This document shows, piece after piece, positions 60,210 through 64,000 of a stretch of DNA of 64,000 nt. The translations under genes were made by a program, and so were the position numbers. The first letter of the stretch is position 1; the number at the start of each line of letters is the position of its first letter. The notes below the pieces were generated by a model. The model had not been told where the DNA came from, made no database searches, and was given only the letters and a program-made list of their open reading frames with translations. The stretch comes from Sphingobacterium hungaricum (lineage in GTDB: Bacteria; Bacteroidota; Bacteroidia; Sphingobacteriales; Sphingobacteriaceae): NCBI RefSeq assembly GCF_015210005.1, contig NZ_MU158698.1, forward strand, positions 939,009 to 1,003,008, in the 5' to 3' direction.

Positions 60210-60709
60210 TAGGATTGGATAAATGTTTTAAATTCTTGCCAGAATGCTTTCTTTTTATCTTGATTTGCAAACATCTCTTCAAAACTAAAGGTATTGAAAA
60301 CGGTCGCTATCTTTCCTTTCATGTAGGAATTATGAGCAATCAGCGGAAGTTTTAAAGAGATAGGTTCAACGCCCAGCAAAATGATTTTCGTAGGTGTAAA
60401 ATACTGCATGATTTGTTTAAAATCATTTGGATTATGCGCATTCGCCAAATTAACCACTGCGACATTCTCCGGCCCCAATTTGACCGCATCCATCATTTTG
60501 TTAAACGCATCTTCCGCCTCTGGCGAAAAATAAGGATAGTCGGGATAACGCAAAATAAACAGCACGCCTTTAGCTTTTGAACCTTGATAGATAAACGCTT
60601 CCTGCGCCGTTGGCTCTTGTGCTACAGCAATCGGTTCAGCTTCGCTTTGCTCATTTTGAATTTCATTCACATACAAATCATCCCCAAAAGAATAAATATC
60701 TTCTGACAT
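60209..60709 (-). CDS. Conserved hypothetical protein (possible psi/UDG-like fold)
   Basis: A 166-residue protein: an acidic, disordered N-terminal third and a C-terminal domain (about 45-166) with an alternating layout KGVLFILRYPDYPYF, VAVVNLANAHNPNDF, KIILLGVEP, TVFNTFSFEEMFANQDKKKAFWQEF. The last part resembles the end of DNA polymerase III psi (HolD), but the match is by eye and weak. The ATG at 60709 was chosen over a TTG at 60745 because the promoter -7 lies at 60753-60760. It is coupled to rdgB (1-nt overlap). Confidence 0.6.
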   Translation of the reverse strand: MSEDIYSFGDDLYVNEIQNEQSEAEPIAVAQEPTAQEAFIYQGSKAKGVLFILRYPDYPYFSPEAEDAFNKMMDAVKLGPENVAVVNLANAHNPNDFKQIMQYFTPTKIILLGVEPISLKLPLIAHNSYMKGKIATVFNTFSFEEMFANQDKKKAFWQEFKTFIQS

Positions 60710-60752
60710 AAAAGCCTGCAATGCAATTGGATTAGTAGTTTTCAAGATAATT

Positions 60753-60774
60753 CAAAAGTAAAAATTCAAAAGTA
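60753..60774 (-). promoter_or_regulatory. -7 elements TACTTTTG upstream of the unknown-rdgB pair
   Basis: Read on the minus strand, TACTTTTG occurs at 60753-60760 and again at 60767-60774; both match TAnnTTTG. The -33 region falls in the adjoining 7-bp tandem repeat. Confidence 0.45.
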
Positions 60775-60798
60775 AAAAGTAAAAAGTAAAAAGTAAAA
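60771..60798 (+). repeat. Four 7-bp tandem repeats (AGTAAAA)
   Basis: Four perfect copies of AGTAAAA, in an A-rich tract with extra partial units (TTCAAAAGTAAAA). They overlap the promoter region of the minus-strand gene at 60209-60709, so copy-number changes could alter promoter spacing. Confidence 0.8.
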
Positions 60799-60847
60799 AT
60801 TCAAAAATGTATGGCGGATTATAAGCTTTCATACTTGCTTTTACGTC

Positions 60848-60867
60848 ATTCCGAAATTTTTCGGAAT
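60848..60867. repeat. Short palindrome
   Basis: ATTCCGAAATTTTTCGGAAT folds as an 8-bp hairpin between the two transcripts; no gene role is clear. Confidence 0.5.
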
Positions 60868-60916
60868 CCGCGACATCGAATCAATTGCCCTCCTTAGAAG
60901 AAAAGATTCGTGAACT

Positions 60917-60944
60917 AAAAATTGCGCACCGACAGGTGCGCAAT
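60917..60944 (-). terminator. Terminator of the deoxyhypusine-synthase-like gene
   Basis: ATTGCGCACC pairs with GGTGCGCAAT (10 bp, GACA loop) at 60921-60944 and is followed on the minus strand by TTTT. Confidence 0.85.
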
Positions 60945-60957
60945 CTAAATAATATGC

Positions 60958-61938
60958 TTAATTCCCTAAAACCCAAGCGAAGATCAAAGGCGCAACAATT
61001 GTCGCATCCGATTCCACAACGAATTTCGGTGTATCAATATCTAATTTTCCCCAAGTAATTTTCTCATTAGGAACAGCTCCTGAATATGAACCATACGATG
61101 TAGTTGAATCAGAAATCTGGCAGAAATACGACCAGAAAGGAACATCTTCCCATTCTAAATCTTGGTACATCATCGGCACAACACAGATCGGGAAATCACC
61201 TGAAATACCTCCTCCAATTTGGAAGAAACCTACACCTTTTCCGTCAGAATTTGCGCGGTACCATTCTGTCAAGTAAATCATGTATTCGATACCAGACTTA
61301 ACAGTACTTGCCTGTAATTTTCCTTTAATCACATTGGAAGCAAAAATATTTCCCGTTGTCGAATCTTCCCATCCCGGACAGATAATTGGCAAGTTCTTTT
61401 CAGCTGCCGCAACAATCCATGAATTTTTTGGGTCGATTTCATAGTATTGTTCCAAAACACCAGAATTAACCACTTGATATAAGAATTCATGTGGCAGATA
61501 GCGCTCGCCTTTCGATTCAGCAGCATGCCAAACATCTTCTAAATGCTTTTGCAAACGGCGGAAAGCTTCTTCTTCTGGAATACACGTATCCGTAACACGG
61601 TTGAAATGGTTATCCAATAATTCACGTTCTTGCTCTGGAGTCAAGTCGCGGTAGTTCGGAACACGTTTATAGTGAGAATGCGCAACTAAATTCATGACAT
61701 CTTCTTCCAAGTTTGCACCTGTACAAGAAATAATAGCCACTTTATCCTGACGAATCATTTCAGCCAAAGAGATTCCTAACTCGGCTGTACTCATCGCACC
61801 ACCTAAAGAAATCAACATTTTACCGCCAGCATCCAAATGTGCTTCGTACCCTTTAGCTGCGTCAACCAATGCTGCCGCATTGAAATGCAAATAATTTGTT
61901 TCTAAAAACTGAGAAATAGGTCCTCTTTGTTTACTCAT
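60958..61938 (-). CDS. Deoxyhypusine synthase family protein
   Basis: A 326-residue member of the deoxyhypusine synthase (DHS) family, NAD-dependent enzymes that move an aminobutyl group from spermidine. The sequence shows the family's SLGGAMSTAELGISLAEMI, ISCTGANLEEDVMNL, CPGWEDSTTGN and GGGISG segments; the WGK near the C-terminus (KITWGKLD) fits the catalytic Lys position. Bacteria lack eIF5A hypusination, so the bacterial branch is thought to make homospermidine or related polyamines; the product here is not certain. Monocistronic. Confidence 0.9.
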   Translation of the reverse strand: MSKQRGPISQFLETNYLHFNAAALVDAAKGYEAHLDAGGKMLISLGGAMSTAELGISLAEMIRQDKVAIISCTGANLEEDVMNLVAHSHYKRVPNYRDLTPEQERELLDNHFNRVTDTCIPEEEAFRRLQKHLEDVWHAAESKGERYLPHEFLYQVVNSGVLEQYYEIDPKNSWIVAAAEKNLPIICPGWEDSTTGNIFASNVIKGKLQASTVKSGIEYMIYLTEWYRANSDGKGVGFFQIGGGISGDFPICVVPMMYQDLEWEDVPFWSYFCQISDSTTSYGSYSGAVPNEKITWGKLDIDTPKFVVESDATIVAPLIFAWVLGN

Positions 61939-61971
61939 GATTTAAATCTTTATGCCTAAAAAATATTGGCA

Positions 61972-62002
61972 CAAAGGTAAGGATTTGTTATGAGCTAGCG
62001 AA
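61972..62002 (-). promoter_or_regulatory. Promoter of the deoxyhypusine-synthase-like gene
   Basis: On the minus strand TACCTTTG (61979-61972) is a perfect -7, 19 bp from TTCG (62002-61999). Confidence 0.55.
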
Positions 62003-62005
62003 TTT

Positions 62006-63997
62006 TTAGGACTTTATAAGCATCTCTTTAAGCGGATAATTGATTTCGCTTTCTCCGTTCACAATCTGCTGATGGTTATTGATCACAACAGACAAAGGAT
62101 GCGCCGAATTATTTTGGATCCTAAACGTATTTTTTGAAATCCTGACTTCCAACAAAGATTCGCGAAACGTAATTTTAAACGAAAATGCATTCCAGCTTTC
62201 TGGCAAGAAAGGTGTAAAATTCAACTTCCCATTCTTCACGCGCATACCGGCAAATCCTTCAATAATGCTCATCCAGCTCCCTGCCATGGAGGTAATGTGC
62301 AAGCCATCTTCCGTATCGTTGTTGTAATTATCCAAATCCAATCTTGCCGTACGCAGATAAAATTCGTAGGCTTTATCTTCGCGTTTTAGCTTTGCAGCTA
62401 GAATGCTGTGGATGCATGGCGAAAGCGAACTTTCATGCACCGTTTTTGGTTCGTAATAATCATAGTTTCGTTGCAGAGTCTCTTGGTCATAGTCCTCTTC
62501 GAAGAAATACAAACCTTGTAACACATCCGCTTGCTTGATAAACGGCGAACGCAAAATTCGATCCCAAGACCAATTTTGGTTAATCGGACGTTCAGATTTC
62601 TGCAGATCCGAAACCGTTAAATCTTCTTTATCCAAATAGCCATCTTGCTGTAAGAAAATTCCTAAGGATTTATCTTCTGGAAAGTATAGATTATCAATAA
62701 TATTTTGCCAATCGCTTAATTCTGTTTCTTCAAACGAATTTTTGCTGCATATAATTTCATAGCTCGACAAATCAGCAACTTTCAACGATTCCAAAAGCTT
62801 CTTCGTATAATCTAAACACCAAAGGGCTATCCGATTTGTGTACCAATTGTTGTTGACATTATTTTCATATTCATTTGGCCCAGTCACACCGAGCATCACA
62901 AACTTGTTTTTGTCTTTGCTCCAATTCACGCGCTGCTTCCAAAAACGAGCAATCGCCAGCAGCACATCCAGCCCAAATTCTGTCAAGTATTTTTCGTCGC
63001 CTGTATAGCGCACATAGTTGTAGATCGCAAATGCAATCGCACCGTTTCTATGGATTTCTTCAAATGTGATTTCCCATTCATTATGGCTCTCAGTTCCGTC
63101 CATCGTAACCATTGGAAATAAAGCAGCTCCATTTGTGAAACCCAAAGTCTGTGCATTTTCAATGGCTTTTTGCAAATGGTTGTGGCGATAAACCAACAGG
63201 TTCCGACTGACTTCCACTGGAGAAGTTGCCAAATAAAACGGCAGGCAATAGGCTTCTGTATCCCAATAGGTCGCACCAGCATATTTTTCTCCCGTAAATC
63301 CTTTCGGCCCTATATTCAAGCGCGCATCTTTCCCTGTGTAGGTTTGATACAATTGAAAAATACTAAAGCGAATGCCCTGCTGTGCCAATAGATCACCTTC
63401 AATGATCAAATCGCCTTCCGCCCATTTATGCGTCCAAGCTTCAGCTTGATTCTGTTTAAGTTTTTCAAAACCCAATGCCGTTGCAGCAGTTAGGATTTGA
63501 GCAGATTTTGCATATAAATCCTCTTGATTGTAATTCAAAGAAGAAACAACAGCTGCGATTTTTTCCAGGCTGATCTGTTCTCCTTGTTTTATCGAAAGTT
63601 CGTAGTGCTTCGCAATGAATTTTTCTTTTCGAACGACCTCTCCAGCAACTTCAAGTTGCGTGTTGTTGCTAAATAATTTATTTGAGGCTTGAATGGCTAA
63701 ATCAAACTGTGTTTTTAAGGTTCTTGTTTGAAGAAAGATTGTATCTTGATCGTCATGATCCCTTACAAAATCCCAAAACTTCGTTTCATAATTGCTGTCT
63801 TCATTTCGTACATCGCCGTCCAAATAAGAAATGATTTTTACTTTTCCTGAAAAATTCACGGCTTCAATCTGGTAGCGCAAGCCTGCGATTTCATCTTGAT
63901 CAATGCTGCAAAATCGGATGGAATTAACTTTAACAATTTTTCCGCTCGTTAATTTCGCTTCGAAAGAGCGCGACAAATACCCATCTTGCATATTCAA
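62006..63997 (-). CDS. Glycoside hydrolase family 65 phosphorylase, 5' truncated
   Basis: The visible 663 residues cover most of a GH65 protein (maltose, trehalose or kojibiose phosphorylase type), which splits an alpha-glucoside with phosphate. The general acid Glu lies in GVTGPNEYENNVNNN, the phosphate-binding Ser pair in VHESSLSPCIHS, and YWDTEAYCLPF is another family block. The N-terminal domain runs to the window edge, so about 100 residues and the true start are beyond it. The ATG near 63997 is probably internal. Substrate cannot be told. Confidence 0.9.
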   Translation of the reverse strand: MNMQDGYLSRSFEAKLTSGKIVKVNSIRFCSIDQDEIAGLRYQIEAVNFSGKVKIISYLDGDVRNEDSNYETKFWDFVRDHDDQDTIFLQTRTLKTQFDLAIQASNKLFSNNTQLEVAGEVVRKEKFIAKHYELSIKQGEQISLEKIAAVVSSLNYNQEDLYAKSAQILTAATALGFEKLKQNQAEAWTHKWAEGDLIIEGDLLAQQGIRFSIFQLYQTYTGKDARLNIGPKGFTGEKYAGATYWDTEAYCLPFYLATSPVEVSRNLLVYRHNHLQKAIENAQTLGFTNGAALFPMVTMDGTESHNEWEITFEEIHRNGAIAFAIYNYVRYTGDEKYLTEFGLDVLLAIARFWKQRVNWSKDKNKFVMLGVTGPNEYENNVNNNWYTNRIALWCLDYTKKLLESLKVADLSSYEIICSKNSFEETELSDWQNIIDNLYFPEDKSLGIFLQQDGYLDKEDLTVSDLQKSERPINQNWSWDRILRSPFIKQADVLQGLYFFEEDYDQETLQRNYDYYEPKTVHESSLSPCIHSILAAKLKREDKAYEFYLRTARLDLDNYNNDTEDGLHITSMAGSWMSIIEGFAGMRVKNGKLNFTPFLPESWNAFSFKITFRESLLEVRISKNTFRIQNNSAHPLSVVINNHQQIVNGESEINYPLKEMLIKS

Positions 63998-64000
63998 TGT

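Noticed and set aside
1..64000. tRNA or rRNA genes
   Set aside because: No cloverleaf with a GGTTCGAAT-type T arm outside coding regions and no rRNA-like stretch was seen; the TTCGAAC in asnS is coding.

Overview
The window is ordinary chromosomal DNA of a low-GC member of the Bacteroidota, most likely family Sphingobacteriaceae (Sphingobacterium/Pedobacter-like). This is inferred from the gene set: SusC-type TonB receptor layout, DUF2795, DUF4834, DUF721, HYC_CC_PP protein, S41 lipoproteins, OstA-like protein, chemotaxis-type hybrid kinases without flagellar genes. It is also inferred from promoters that repeatedly match the Bacteroidota -7 consensus TAnnTTTG about 19-21 bp downstream of a TTG/TTTC element. 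No rRNA, tRNA, CRISPR array, prophage or insertion sequence with a transposase was seen.

Layout. 1-1.4 kb: the end of a plsC-type acyltransferase and two small genes. 1.4-5.2 kb: a tryptophan operon trpD-trpF-trpB-trpA preceded by a readable attenuator (a 15-residue leader peptide with three consecutive Trp codons, then a terminator); trpE, trpG and trpC are not in the window. 5.2-8.6 kb: a small membrane protein, then a copper/heavy-metal pair (HYC_CC_PP protein and a TonB-dependent receptor with an HMA domain and a His-rich repeat). 8.6-12.4 kb: kdsC-maf, a candidate ~105-nt small RNA, a DUF3472 protein, floA. 12.7-19.2 kb: a four-gene signalling operon (triple-receiver hybrid kinase, CheR, CheB, REC-kinase-REC hybrid). 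19.3-24.8 kb: azurin, thiol peroxidase, FadL-type porin plus GDSL lipoprotein, OsmC, DUF2157 protein. 24.9-31.1 kb: uvrA, unknown genes, a hydrolase, a radical SAM protein. 31.2-32.7 kb: an accessory island with a HicB/HicA-like pair (toxin apparently frameshifted) and a ~520-bp non-coding dispersed repeat. 32.7-42.8 kb: topB, dgt, galM, two dihydrolipoamide dehydrogenases, a thioesterase, a LacI regulator. 42.9-48.2 kb: two paralogous S41 peptidase lipoproteins, with an operon lolD-like / unknown / degenerate HAD / S41. 48.4-51.9 kb: sucC, asnS, Sua5/YciO. 52.4-52.9 kb: a second, inverted copy of the dispersed repeat. 52.9-57.2 kb: operon tilS / membrane protein / DUF4834 / recF / DUF721 / crp-like. 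57.3-64 kb: OstA-like protein, rdgB with an unknown partner, a deoxyhypusine-synthase-like protein, and a truncated GH65 phosphorylase.

The least explained items are the trp attenuator in front of an operon that starts at trpD, the putative sRNA at 9.9 kb, the two inverted copies of the CCTACGG-rich repeat, the broken hicA-like gene, two GTG-start genes that look leaderless, and a long hairpin between the two copper genes. Nothing in the window is clearly a complete new defence or metabolic system.
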